Source: Bifidobacterium mizhiense (lineage in GTDB: Bacteria; Actinomycetota; Actinomycetes; Actinomycetales; Bifidobacteriaceae). From it: a stretch of DNA of 64,000 nt. Below, piece after piece: positions 55,072-62,769 of this stretch. Every line of letters begins with the position of its first letter. Within the stretch, counting starts at the first letter, position 1. The stretch covers positions 1-64,000 of the forward strand of contig NZ_BPWE01000007.1 of the NCBI RefSeq assembly GCF_020884755.1. The letters are read 5' to 3'. The position numbers and the translations under genes were made by a program. Under the pieces are notes generated by a model. It did no database searches, was not told where the DNA came from, and was given only the letters and a program-made list of their open reading frames with translations.

Positions 55072-55124
55072 GCCGGGGGCAGATTCATGCGTTTTGCACG
55101 CATTAAGGGTCTGTCCCCGTCGGC
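55072..55124 (-). other. Two-level stem-loop between binding-protein and permease genes
   Basis: GCCGGGGGCAGA (55072-55083) pairs with TCTGTCCCC-GT-CGGC (55110-55124). Inside, ATGCGT (55087-55092) pairs with ACGCAT (55098-55103). Such intercistronic structures often protect the upstream binding-protein mRNA and reduce read-through into permease genes. Confidence 0.6.
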
Positions 55125-55163
55125 GATGCTGTTATTCAGACGACCACTTTCGTCTGCGATCAA

Positions 55164-56528
55164 TTAGTGAAGTTTAGTGGCAGTCGGCAAGGCACCGGTT
55201 GTCTGTTTGACCAGCTTCCAGTCCTTCTGCCAACCATCAATGTAGCTGTGCTCAACATTGTTCCAGTCCTTGGTGCCTTGGGTATATTCCAAGAGCGCGT
55301 TGGCCAGGTTATCGCCCCACTGAGTGCTGGGGAGGTTGAAACTGCGAACCAGCGGCTTACCCTGCTTCTCATAGGCTCGCGCGGACAAAGTAAGAACATT
55401 GTTGGGCTGGTATTTGTCGTTGAATGCTGAGAAAGGCACAGAGAAACTCATCTTATGCGAAAGAGTTTCCTTGCCTTCTTCGGAAGTAACCATCCACTTG
55501 ATGAACTTCAGGGATGCTTCCTGATTGGCCTTGCTGGTTTTTTTGTTAATTGCCCATGAAGCATCATATACAGACGCAGGCCCCATTTTTTCTTCGCCAG
55601 GAATGCCCATCCAATAGGGAAGCATGCCCATATCCTCATCCGCTACCTTGTTATTGCGAATCAATGGGTAGGCCCAGACCCCTTCAGGGAAGAAAGCAAC
55701 CTGTCCCTGGGAAAATTCAGCGACGCAGTCGTCATAAGTCTTATTGCTGGCTGTCTTTGGATTCGACGGACTGCTAGCAACTTCGAGATCAAAAAGATCC
55801 TTGTAATTCTTCAAATAAGTGCCTTTCAATTCAGGTTTGAAGGTTGTATTGGAGTCCCGATATTCGTAGTAAAGCGGTATGCGTGACATATGGGATACGA
55901 ACCTGTGCTCATCGGAAGCGTCTACCGACGGCGTAGTCACTGCACCTTGCAGACCCAAATCGTCTTTGTGCTCCTGGATTGAAGTAATTACTTTCTTTAA
56001 TGTCGCGTAATCCTTAATTTCGTCGACACTTTTAACTACTGCGTAGGGCTTAGTCCCATATTCATTGATGATTTTTTTATTGTAAATGATGCCATAATAT
56101 TCAGCTGCAAAGGGGAAGGTGAAGGAATCGTTTCCATCCTTCATGGAATACTCCTTGCCATTCTTATCCAGCAGCTTGTAGACATCAGTGTCTTGGATAG
56201 GCAGCAGATACTTCTTGAATTTCGGGAAGTTATCCATGCCAATACTCAGAATGGTCGGCGCATCCTTCTTGGCCAACTCCGACTGTGTGGTCTGGTCTAG
56301 TGTATTGGTCGCGGCCGTGACAATGTCAACCTTGATGCCGGTCTTCTTTGTGAAATCCTTTGCCAGTTGATGGTACTGATCGGCAACTTCAGATTTGTGA
56401 TTTAGAAAATAGACTCTTCCCTTGTCGGAACCGGAAGCGGACGAACCACCACCACAGCCCGCCAAACCAACCGCCAGCATGGCTACCGTGGTCATGACAG
56501 TCATACTTTTCACGATACCGCTGTGCAT
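55164..56528 (-). CDS. Sugar ABC transporter substrate-binding lipoprotein (island importer)
   Basis: 454 residues. A signal peptide (VMTTVAMLAVGLAGC, lipobox Cys25) anchors it outside the membrane. The mature part is a family-1 solute-binding protein: RVYFLNHKSEVADQYHQLAKDFTKKTGIKV, then FPFAAEYYGIIYNKKI and AFFPEGVWAYPLI. AAAGGAG 10 bases before ATG 56528 gives the start, preferred over ATG 56618. First gene of the minus-strand island operon, behind a TTGACA/CATACT promoter overlapped by a LacI-type operator. It should bind the oligosaccharide cut by the GH172, GH13 or unknown enzyme. Confidence 0.94.
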   Translation of the reverse strand: MHSGIVKSMTVMTTVAMLAVGLAGCGGGSSASGSDKGRVYFLNHKSEVADQYHQLAKDFTKKTGIKVDIVTAATNTLDQTTQSELAKKDAPTILSIGMDNFPKFKKYLLPIQDTDVYKLLDKNGKEYSMKDGNDSFTFPFAAEYYGIIYNKKIINEYGTKPYAVVKSVDEIKDYATLKKVITSIQEHKDDLGLQGAVTTPSVDASDEHRFVSHMSRIPLYYEYRDSNTTFKPELKGTYLKNYKDLFDLEVASSPSNPKTASNKTYDDCVAEFSQGQVAFFPEGVWAYPLIRNNKVADEDMGMLPYWMGIPGEEKMGPASVYDASWAINKKTSKANQEASLKFIKWMVTSEEGKETLSHKMSFSVPFSAFNDKYQPNNVLTLSARAYEKQGKPLVRSFNLPSTQWGDNLANALLEYTQGTKDWNNVEHSYIDGWQKDWKLVKQTTGALPTATKLH

Positions 56529-56567
56529 ATTGCTCACGCTCCTTTGCGAATTCTCATGAACACTTGT

Positions 56568-56596
56568 AGTATGGCATTTATTGCAACCGTTGTCAA
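56568..56596 (-). promoter_or_regulatory. Promoter of the island importer operon with overlapping LacI-type operator
   Basis: On the minus strand TTGACA (56596-56591) and CATACT (56573-56568) are 17 bases apart. The candidate operator TTGCAACCGTTGTCA occupies 56581-56595 and covers the -35 box and part of the spacer. A near-identical site occurs at 56860-56874. Confidence 0.72.
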
Positions 56597-56859
56597 ATAT
56601 GAGCAAAATAATCAGCACTTTAAAATCAAAAGGACTTCTTATTTAGCTGATATTGCAGCTGTTTGCTTCTATCAAAAACAGAAACAACGTATGCATAAGT
56701 TCCAATACTTCTCTATTTTATTGCCTTCAATGGCAGTCAGTCGAGGTTATTTTTATATTCAAGACCCCTTATTGTTCTATAGTTTCGGTAATTAGTCTTC
56801 ATTGCTGATCAAATGCCTTATAATAATTGCATGGCGCAATAAGTTATCGCAACTCTCAA
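56597..56859. other. AT-rich intergenic spacer without a gene
   Basis: The divergent region between the importer operon and the GH13 gene is 562 bases long (56529-57090). This central part is strongly AT-rich. Short open frames here have no ribosome site or familiar sequence. A small dyad, ATTGC-ATGGC-GCAAT, lies at 56826-56840. The stretch could bend DNA between the two operators. Confidence 0.6.
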
Positions 56860-56889
56860 TTGCAATCGTTGTCATCTCTATAGTATAGG
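56860..56889 (+). promoter_or_regulatory. Second LacI-type operator with candidate GH13 promoter
   Basis: TTGCAATCGTTGTCA (56860-56874) differs from the operator at 56581 by one base. TTGCAA (56860-56865) can serve as -35 with TATAGG (56884-56889) as -10, 18 bases apart. It lies ~200 bases before the GH13 start, so a long leader or a second promoter is possible. Confidence 0.6.
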
Positions 56890-57090
56890 TTATCTGTATA
56901 CCACTTGCTGAAAGAGGAGGCCATAGGCGGCAAATAAAAGCAATACGGATCGGTATGTCTTTTCGATCGATCCGATAGAGACATCCATCCAATAATCGTA
57001 CAGGTTGGCAGTGCAGCCGGCATGAGCAACCAGGCATATCGGTGGGGCCACTTACCTGTTGCCGCAGCACAATGTCACAGGAGGAGCATT

Positions 57091-58839
57091 ATGCAGCAGA
57101 TGCAGAAACGGGACGACTGGTGGAAACAAGCGGTCGTCTATCAAATTTATCCACGTAGCTTCAAAGACTCGAACAAAGACGGGATTGGCGACATCGCTGG
57201 AATTACGAGTAAAATAAGCTATCTGGATTACCTAGGAGTCGATGCCATCTGGCTTTCACCCTTCTATCCTTCTGAACTGGTCGACGGTGGCTATGATGTC
57301 ATTGACTACCGCAATGTCGACCCACGTCTAGGAACTATGGCGGATTTCGATACCATGACAGCAACAGCTCACTCACATGGGATCAAAGTCATTGTTGACA
57401 TTGTGCCCAACCATACATCGGATCATCACCCTTGGTTTCAGGAGGCTCTTGCCTCACCAAAAGGGTCTGAGGCCCGTAACCGGTATATATTCCGTGACGG
57501 CAGAGGTCCTGATGGTTCCATTCCTCCCACTGACTGGATATCAGAATTCGGTGGCTCTGCATGGAAACAAGTTGAAGACGGCCAATGGTATCTGCATATA
57601 TTTGCTTCCGAACAACCCGACTTAAACTGGAAGAATGCGGATGTGCGCGAAGACTTCAAGCGCACGCTTCGCTTCTGGTCCGATCATGGAACCGATGGGT
57701 TCCGCATCGATGTCGCACATGGCCTGGCCAAAGACGTATTAAACCGGCCTTTGGAAGAGCTAAACCAATGGACTCTGCAAAACAAGGATAATCCAGATGG
57801 GAGTAATCCTCTCTGGGATCGTCCGGAGGTCCATGACATCTACCGCGAGTGGAGAAAGGTATTTGATGAATATACACCGGCTCGGTTTGCGGTTGGAGAA
57901 GCTTGGGTCGAGCCGGATCACCAATACCGTTACGCCTCCAAGAATGAATTAGGACAGGTATTCAATTTCGAATTTGCCAAGGCCAATTGGGATTCCTCAG
58001 AAATTCGGAATGCGATTGAGGATGGTCTCCAAACAGCCGAACGCTCCCGCTCAACGGCTACATGGGTAATGAGCAACCACGATCTGGTTCGACATGCCAG
58101 CCGTTATGCGTTGCCGCAGATCCACTCCCGAACACAGCATCAATTAGCTAAGGACTGGGTGCTACGAAACGGCGAGTCCTATGAAGAAAACCGCGTGCTA
58201 GGTACACAGAGGGCAAGGGCCGCTATCCTACTTGAAATGGGCTTGCCCGGGTCTATATACATTTATCAAGGGGAGGAATTAGGTCTCTTTGAGGTGGCAG
58301 ACATTCCGTGGGAGCGCTTAGAGGATCCGACAGCCGTACGTTCCAAAGGACCTTTAAAAGAAAAGGGACGTGACGGCTGCCGTGTCCCCTTGCCTTGGGA
58401 TGACCATGACTCCCCCGAGCCAGCATCATGGAATCAGAAATTCGGGCAGAACGGAACCTTCGGATTCTCCACATGCAAATCCGGGCAATTCGTAAAGCCT
58501 CACCTGCCCCAACCCATGTGGTTCGCAAGGTTCTGTGTTAATCGCGAAGAGTCAGATCCATCATCCATGTTGAGTCTCTACAGACAGGCCATAGCTAAAC
58601 GTGCACGATTGTTGACAGAGATGCATAATACATCTCTGACCTGGCTGACGGACTATGACGATCCGAAAGTGATTGCATACACCCGATCATGCAGCAGCGG
58701 AAATGGCAAACTAGCAGTCATCACCAATTTCGGCGAACGCCCCATTCCTTTACCTGCCGGTAGCGTAGTTCTTGCTTCAGTAGAAATCGTAGACAACCTT
58801 CTTCCTCGAGATGCCACTGCATGGATATTATTAGAGTGA
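57091..58839 (+). CDS. GH13 alpha-glucosidase (GH13_30/oligo-1,6-glucosidase-like)
   Basis: 582 residues, no signal peptide. The TIM-barrel catalytic triad is clear: Asp207 in GFRIDVAHG, Glu270 in AVGEAWV, Asp331 in SNHDL. VDIVPNHTSDHHPWF is the GH13 region I and WWKQAVVYQIYPRSFKDSNKDGIGD is the usual N-terminus. It hydrolyses alpha-glucosidic links of short oligosaccharides, sucrose-like sugars or isomalto-oligosaccharides; the exact link is not readable. GGAGGAG 6 bases before ATG 57091 fixes the start. It is transcribed divergently from the importer operon, with LacI following 77 bases later. Confidence 0.92.
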   Translation: MQQMQKRDDWWKQAVVYQIYPRSFKDSNKDGIGDIAGITSKISYLDYLGVDAIWLSPFYPSELVDGGYDVIDYRNVDPRLGTMADFDTMTATAHSHGIKVIVDIVPNHTSDHHPWFQEALASPKGSEARNRYIFRDGRGPDGSIPPTDWISEFGGSAWKQVEDGQWYLHIFASEQPDLNWKNADVREDFKRTLRFWSDHGTDGFRIDVAHGLAKDVLNRPLEELNQWTLQNKDNPDGSNPLWDRPEVHDIYREWRKVFDEYTPARFAVGEAWVEPDHQYRYASKNELGQVFNFEFAKANWDSSEIRNAIEDGLQTAERSRSTATWVMSNHDLVRHASRYALPQIHSRTQHQLAKDWVLRNGESYEENRVLGTQRARAAILLEMGLPGSIYIYQGEELGLFEVADIPWERLEDPTAVRSKGPLKEKGRDGCRVPLPWDDHDSPEPASWNQKFGQNGTFGFSTCKSGQFVKPHLPQPMWFARFCVNREESDPSSMLSLYRQAIAKRARLLTEMHNTSLTWLTDYDDPKVIAYTRSCSSGNGKLAVITNFGERPIPLPAGSVVLASVEIVDNLLPRDATAWILLE

Positions 58840-58916
58840 ACATTTACGACCGATCCCCGCATTAGAAGGAGAGCTCGGCCTGCGAGCGCTGGGAACAACT
58901 GAAAGGCGGCAACCTT

Positions 58917-59957
58917 GTGAATGCGACAATTCAGGATGTTGCTGCCTCGGCACATGTATCGGTTTCCACAGTCTCACGAGCTTTCAACAACCCTTCATTG
59001 GTATCCGACAAGACAAGGGCACGGGTACTTGAGGCAGCGCGCCGACTGAACTTCTCCATCATGAGATCAGCGACTGTACTGAAATCAGGACAGTCGCTAC
59101 GTATCGCATTACTGATTAACAGCCCTATCCAGTCCTGGTTCAATTCTTCAATCTTGGAAGGGCTGAACACAATCTTCAACCCGGCTGGCTATGACATTGC
59201 TATACGTCGAATTCTGACCCTTCAAGAACGACAAAACTTCTTCCGCGATCTCCCTATCAGGCGCAACGCTGATGCAGTCATCGTAACCTCGTTTGACATT
59301 GACAAGGACGAAGTTGAACGACTTCATTCAGTAGATGTTCCTCTTGTCGGCATCAATTCATCATTATCGGAGCTGTTCGACGCAGCAGTCAATATTGATG
59401 ACGTGCAGGGAGGCATGCTGCTGGCACGTCATCTCCTGTCATTGGGGCACCGAAATATTGTCTTCATCATTACGGAGATGTATGCTTCAGTACTTCATTT
59501 CAGTGCGCAAAAGCGCGTTAATGCCTTTCTTGATACCTGCCGAGCCAATGGAGTGGAACCCACCATTATCAAGGTTGCAGACAGCCATGACCAGATAGAT
59601 GATGCTTTAACGCAAATATTCAGCCTTTCATCCCTTCCCACTGCTATAGCCTGCCAAGAGGATGGCATAGCCGTGCCCTTAATGTTTGAATTGCAGAAGA
59701 GCGGCATTGAGGTGCCTGTCACAGTCTCGGTGACAGGTTTCGATGACAGCCTGTATGCTCATGAAGTCGGATTGACTACAATCCATCAGGATCCCATACG
59801 ACTTGGAGAGATTGCCGCCAAGAAAGCTTTAGACCTTATTGCGGGCAAGAAAATAACTAACCCTTGCGAAACAGTACCTGCGAGGCTAATTCTACGCAGC
59901 AGTACATCCCGTCCAAGGCATGAGGCCGAAAGCCTCACATCTGGACGACAACCATAA
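58917..59957 (+). CDS. LacI-family regulator of the island sugar-use genes
   Basis: 346 residues. The HTH is MNATIQDVAASAHVSVSTVSRAFNN, followed by hinge helix RRLNFSIMRSATVLKSGQ and a sugar-sensing core ending VTGFDDSLYAHEVGLTTIHQDP. It likely binds TTGCAAYCGTTGTCA at 56581 and 56860 and represses both the importer operon and the GH13 gene. The start is GTG 58917 with GAAAGGCGG 7 bases upstream. It is co-oriented with GH13, perhaps in the same transcript, and closes the AT-rich island on the right. Confidence 0.92.
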   Translation: MNATIQDVAASAHVSVSTVSRAFNNPSLVSDKTRARVLEAARRLNFSIMRSATVLKSGQSLRIALLINSPIQSWFNSSILEGLNTIFNPAGYDIAIRRILTLQERQNFFRDLPIRRNADAVIVTSFDIDKDEVERLHSVDVPLVGINSSLSELFDAAVNIDDVQGGMLLARHLLSLGHRNIVFIITEMYASVLHFSAQKRVNAFLDTCRANGVEPTIIKVADSHDQIDDALTQIFSLSSLPTAIACQEDGIAVPLMFELQKSGIEVPVTVSVTGFDDSLYAHEVGLTTIHQDPIRLGEIAAKKALDLIAGKKITNPCETVPARLILRSSTSRPRHEAESLTSGRQP

Positions 59958-60055
59958 CGCACCATGGATTACTGCTCGACCAGGCTTACGGTATCCCGCT
60001 CAGACTCAATCGAAATCGTCAAACCCACTAAGAGACAATTCGATATTCATCCCAA

Positions 60056-60766
60056 TCACACGTTCCACTGCCTGAGCACACGCTTGCCCTGGTAGATGCC
60101 AAGAACACCGTAATGCGCCGTATTCATCCTGAACAGCTGGGCCTTATGGGGATCCAAGTCAAGCCACTGCGTCGTCAGGATGCGCAGGATATGGGCGTGC
60201 GCCACCAGAAGCACATGCCGCCCCGAACACACCAGAGGTTCGAGCCATTCGACAATCCCACGCGCACGGGCAGCTACCTGATCCAGACTTTCGCCCTGAG
60301 TCACATGCACGGAAACGGGGCTGCCCGAAGGCAGATCGACCACCCGGTCGCCAGCCAGCTCATCGATGCCCAAAGCATGCGGACCGTCGATCCACAGTTT
60401 CCAGTCACGGCCAAGGCTGGCCACCACGTCTTGAGGACGGTGCCCCTCGGCCGGACCGTAATCCCACTCCAGAATCCCATCCATCGGCTCCGGATCAGAG
60501 AAACCGGCCAGTTCGGCTGTCTGCCTGGCTCGTTGCAGGGGGCTGGAAAAAATGCAGTCAGAGTCAAATCCATCGGGGAAGGCCTTAGCCAGCCTTTGAC
60601 CCGCCTCTTTGGCCTGTTCACGCCCTTGGTCGGTCAGGGGGATATCAGTGCGCCCCGTGTATTGCCCGGTTTCGCTCCAAACTGTCTGACCATGCCGCAG
60701 CAGCACAGCATAGCCTTCGCTCTCGTTCGAGGCATCTTTGCCCGACGTATTCTTCACAATGTCCAT
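60056..60766 (-). CDS. Histidine phosphatase family protein (phosphoglycerate mutase-like)
   Basis: About 236 residues from ATG 60766. LLRHGQTVWSETGQYTGRTDIPLTDQGREQA contains the RHG phosphohistidine site, LEWDYGPAEG the acid/base Glu, and LLVAHAHILRIL the second His. It transfers or removes phosphate from a small substrate; sequence alone does not decide between mutase and phosphatase, although the ~200-residue core fits phosphatases better than dPGM. Start choice uncertain (60802 or 60766). It is divergent from the DUF4235 gene. GC-rich codon use resumes here after the island. Confidence 0.88.
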   Translation of the reverse strand: MDIVKNTSGKDASNESEGYAVLLRHGQTVWSETGQYTGRTDIPLTDQGREQAKEAGQRLAKAFPDGFDSDCIFSSPLQRARQTAELAGFSDPEPMDGILEWDYGPAEGHRPQDVVASLGRDWKLWIDGPHALGIDELAGDRVVDLPSGSPVSVHVTQGESLDQVAARARGIVEWLEPLVCSGRHVLLVAHAHILRILTTQWLDLDPHKAQLFRMNTAHYGVLGIYQGKRVLRQWNV

Positions 60767-60829
60767 GGATGGCAGTTTAACCCCAGGTACGGTCACGCCC
60801 AAGCACCGTGCATGTGGGATAATGAACCT

Positions 60830-61195
60830 ATGACGGACTCAGGACGGGAACCTGGCAGGATGGCCGACCAAGTGGTCGGCATGCTTCATCAGGTGGATAG
60901 CAAGGTGAATGACATGCGCAACTCGATTGAATCTGACCCGGAATCGCTGACAGACAAGCTGGTCAAGTTTGCGCTTCCCAGCATCGCCGCACTGCTGGCT
61001 GGCAAGCTCTTCCAGGCCTTTTGGAGCGGACTGGTCCGCAAGCGCAATGGAGGCGTGGACAGCCCCGAAGAGGATCAGGAGAGCGCTACTGCCGGTCTTC
61101 TCTTCGGCGTTCTATCGGCAGCCGTTACCGCCCTGGTCTCAGGTCTGTCCGAGCGGGGTTCCCAGGCTCTGATCGACCGTCGTCACCAGCGCTGA
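60830..61195 (+). CDS. DUF4235 small membrane protein
   Basis: 121 residues. Two hydrophobic segments, FALPSIAALLAGKLFQAFW and GLLFGVLSAAVTALVSGL, frame a charged loop (RKRNGGVDSPEEDQES), the layout of DUF4235, an actinobacterial family of unknown role. Before the ATG at 60830 the sequence TGGGATAAT gives an extended -10 box only 6 bases away, which points to a leaderless mRNA and argues for this start codon. Confidence 0.78.
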   Translation: MTDSGREPGRMADQVVGMLHQVDSKVNDMRNSIESDPESLTDKLVKFALPSIAALLAGKLFQAFWSGLVRKRNGGVDSPEEDQESATAGLLFGVLSAAVTALVSGLSERGSQALIDRRHQR

Positions 61196-61301
61196 AAGCA
61201 AGGGACGCTGACTGATAACCAGACCGGTCCAGATAACGCTGATTGCGTGATTTTGACGACAAGGTCTTGCATTGGCAGGCGTTGACGGCCAGAATGTCAA
61301 A

Positions 61302-62120
61302 ATGACCTTATCAAATTCACAGAAAACCCCGACCGCAAATCCGGCCGACAATCCCACCATACGGACCTTGCTTGAACGGCGCTCCATCCGCGGATTCACT
61401 GACGAACCGGTAGACGACCAGACCGTCGCCCTGCTGGAGCAGGCGGCCCAGCATGCAGCGACAAGCCGGTATTTCCACGAATGGTCGGCCATCAGGGTCA
61501 CGGATCATGATGAGGCGCTGGCTATCGCGGATATGGCCCATCAGCGCTATGTCGCCGAAGCCCCGTTACTCTACATCTTCCTCGCCGACCAGCGCCGCAA
61601 TGCCGATCTGGTCCGACGATTCGACGATGATCTGGATCCGGATACCACCCTGCTCAACTCCGGGTATGTCTTCCTGCAGTCCCAGAATGATGCGGTCCTG
61701 GCCCTGCACGCCATGGAGACCGCAGCCAACGCCCTGGGCCTGGGCGGAGTCATTCTGGGCAGTGTCATCAATGATACGAACAGACTAATCGATCTGCTGA
61801 AGTTGCCCAAGCTGGTCTATCCGGTGCTGGGTCTTGCCATCGGCCATCCGGCCCAGGACCCAGATCCCAAGCCCAGGATGCCTCGTCAGGCGCAAATCTT
61901 TACCAACACCTACCAGCGGGCCGACGATGATGCAGACATGAAGGACGCCTTGGCTGACTTCGATCAGACGGTCACCCGCTATTATCGCGACATCCGGCAC
62001 ATGGACGACCCTCACCGTTCATTCAGCGCCATGATGACTGACAAGGTTCGCAACCCTGCCTCCGGCCATGAACCCATGCTGGATTCGATCCGCCGGCAGG
62101 GCTTTGACCCAGCCTGCTAG
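61302..62120 (+). CDS. Nitroreductase family flavoprotein (NfsA/FRP-like)
   Basis: About 272 residues. TIRTLLERRSIRGFTDEPV is the FMN-binding N-terminal signature, and LLNSGYVFLQSQNDAVLALHAMETAANALGLGGVILGSV forms the dimer/flavin core. The tail (KPRMPRQAQIFTNTYQRADDD) resembles NfsA/FRP-type NADPH oxidoreductases. It reduces nitro-compounds, quinones or flavins with NAD(P)H in the cytosol. No clear ribosome site precedes ATG 61302; a TTG at 61272 with AAGG upstream is an alternative. Monocistronic. Confidence 0.87.
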   Translation: MTLSNSQKTPTANPADNPTIRTLLERRSIRGFTDEPVDDQTVALLEQAAQHAATSRYFHEWSAIRVTDHDEALAIADMAHQRYVAEAPLLYIFLADQRRNADLVRRFDDDLDPDTTLLNSGYVFLQSQNDAVLALHAMETAANALGLGGVILGSVINDTNRLIDLLKLPKLVYPVLGLAIGHPAQDPDPKPRMPRQAQIFTNTYQRADDDADMKDALADFDQTVTRYYRDIRHMDDPHRSFSAMMTDKVRNPASGHEPMLDSIRRQGFDPAC

Positions 62121-62157
62121 GCAATGAAGTCCCTGCTGGCCAGACAACTGTAAGGCT

Positions 62158-62183
62158 CACCAGCCTAGTTCACCAGCCTAGTT
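62158..62183 (+). repeat. 13-bp tandem repeat
   Basis: CACCAGCCTAGTT is present twice in direct tandem between the nitroreductase gene and the large hairpin. Purpose unknown; possibly a slipped duplication. Confidence 0.7.
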
Positions 62184-62203
62184 GTGAACAAACAAAGCCC
62201 AAT

Positions 62204-62253
62204 CGGCCCCAGGCAGCGAGATCAGCGGAATCCGATCTTGCTGCCTGGGGCCG
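62204..62253 (-). terminator. 20-bp stem hairpin between convergent genes
   Basis: CGGCCCCAGGCAGCGAGATC (62204-62223) pairs with the sequence ending at 62253 over 20 bp with a single G-T pair and a 10-base loop. On the minus strand ATTGGGCTTTGTTTG follows, so it most likely terminates the small zinc-ribbon-like gene. It may also protect the nitroreductase mRNA 3' end. Confidence 0.7.
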
Positions 62254-62322
62254 TATGGATCACCTCTGCGATCATCAAGAATGCCAAGTCGAACGCTAGA
62301 GCTGCAGAGGCAATGACTGCCC

Positions 62323-62574
62323 CTACCGACGGCGGGGTTTATACCCACGTTTGCGACTATGCGGTTTCAGAGTTCGCGAGCCCGTCCTCATACGCTGGTA
62401 GGAGCCCGGCTCATGGCTGGTCAGATGCCAGTTTCCGCAGTAATCACAACGGTAGACCCACAGAAGAACGTTGCGTTCGACCATGCTGCGGTCGGCGGCC
62501 TGCTGGGCCTTGGCCCGATCGTGATACATGATCTTGGACGTAGCAGCGCAACGTCGTGGGGTGAAATAATGCAT
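62323..62574 (-). CDS. Small zinc-ribbon-like basic protein
   Basis: 83 residues, strongly basic. The core VYRCDYCGNWHLTS contains a CxxC knuckle with a nearby His, a pattern seen in many small actinobacterial and phage proteins with (Y/R)CxYCGxWHLT. The N-terminal part (DRAKAQQAADRSM) is helical, the C-terminal tail is Arg/Lys-rich (KPHSRKRGYKPRRR). A nucleic-acid-binding role is plausible but not shown. It stands alone between a strong hairpin and a 195-base upstream region with palindromes. Confidence 0.68.
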   Translation of the reverse strand: MHYFTPRRCAATSKIMYHDRAKAQQAADRSMVERNVLLWVYRCDYCGNWHLTSHEPGSYQRMRTGSRTLKPHSRKRGYKPRRR

Positions 62575-62643
62575 GACAGCGTACGACTACCTCGAAACCG
62601 ATCTGACTATCCTTCTGTACACTTTTGCACTCATAGCGCCCAA

Positions 62644-62707
62644 TGCCCGATCGGGCAGGCCCTGCCAGATGACACATCCGAATGATGCAAGATCAGACTG
62701 GCAGGGC
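62644..62707. repeat. Palindrome and long-arm inverted repeat upstream of the small basic gene
   Basis: TGCCCGATCGGGCA (62644-62657) is a perfect 14-bp palindrome. Directly after it GCCCTGCCAG (62659-62668) is matched by CTGGCAGGGC (62698-62707) across 29 bases. They lie between the aldo/keto reductase stop and the small basic gene start, both on the minus strand, so either an operator or a terminator is possible. Confidence 0.5.
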
Positions 62708-62769
62708 GCAATCCTTCATAACCAGAAGCAGTTAAAGACGGGCGGACGCGAGCGACTCTAGAGCACGGA

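Noticed and set aside
56523..56795. 90-codon plus-strand frame in the AT-rich spacer
   Set aside because: It overlaps the importer promoter and operator, has no ribosome site and has an unlikely composition.
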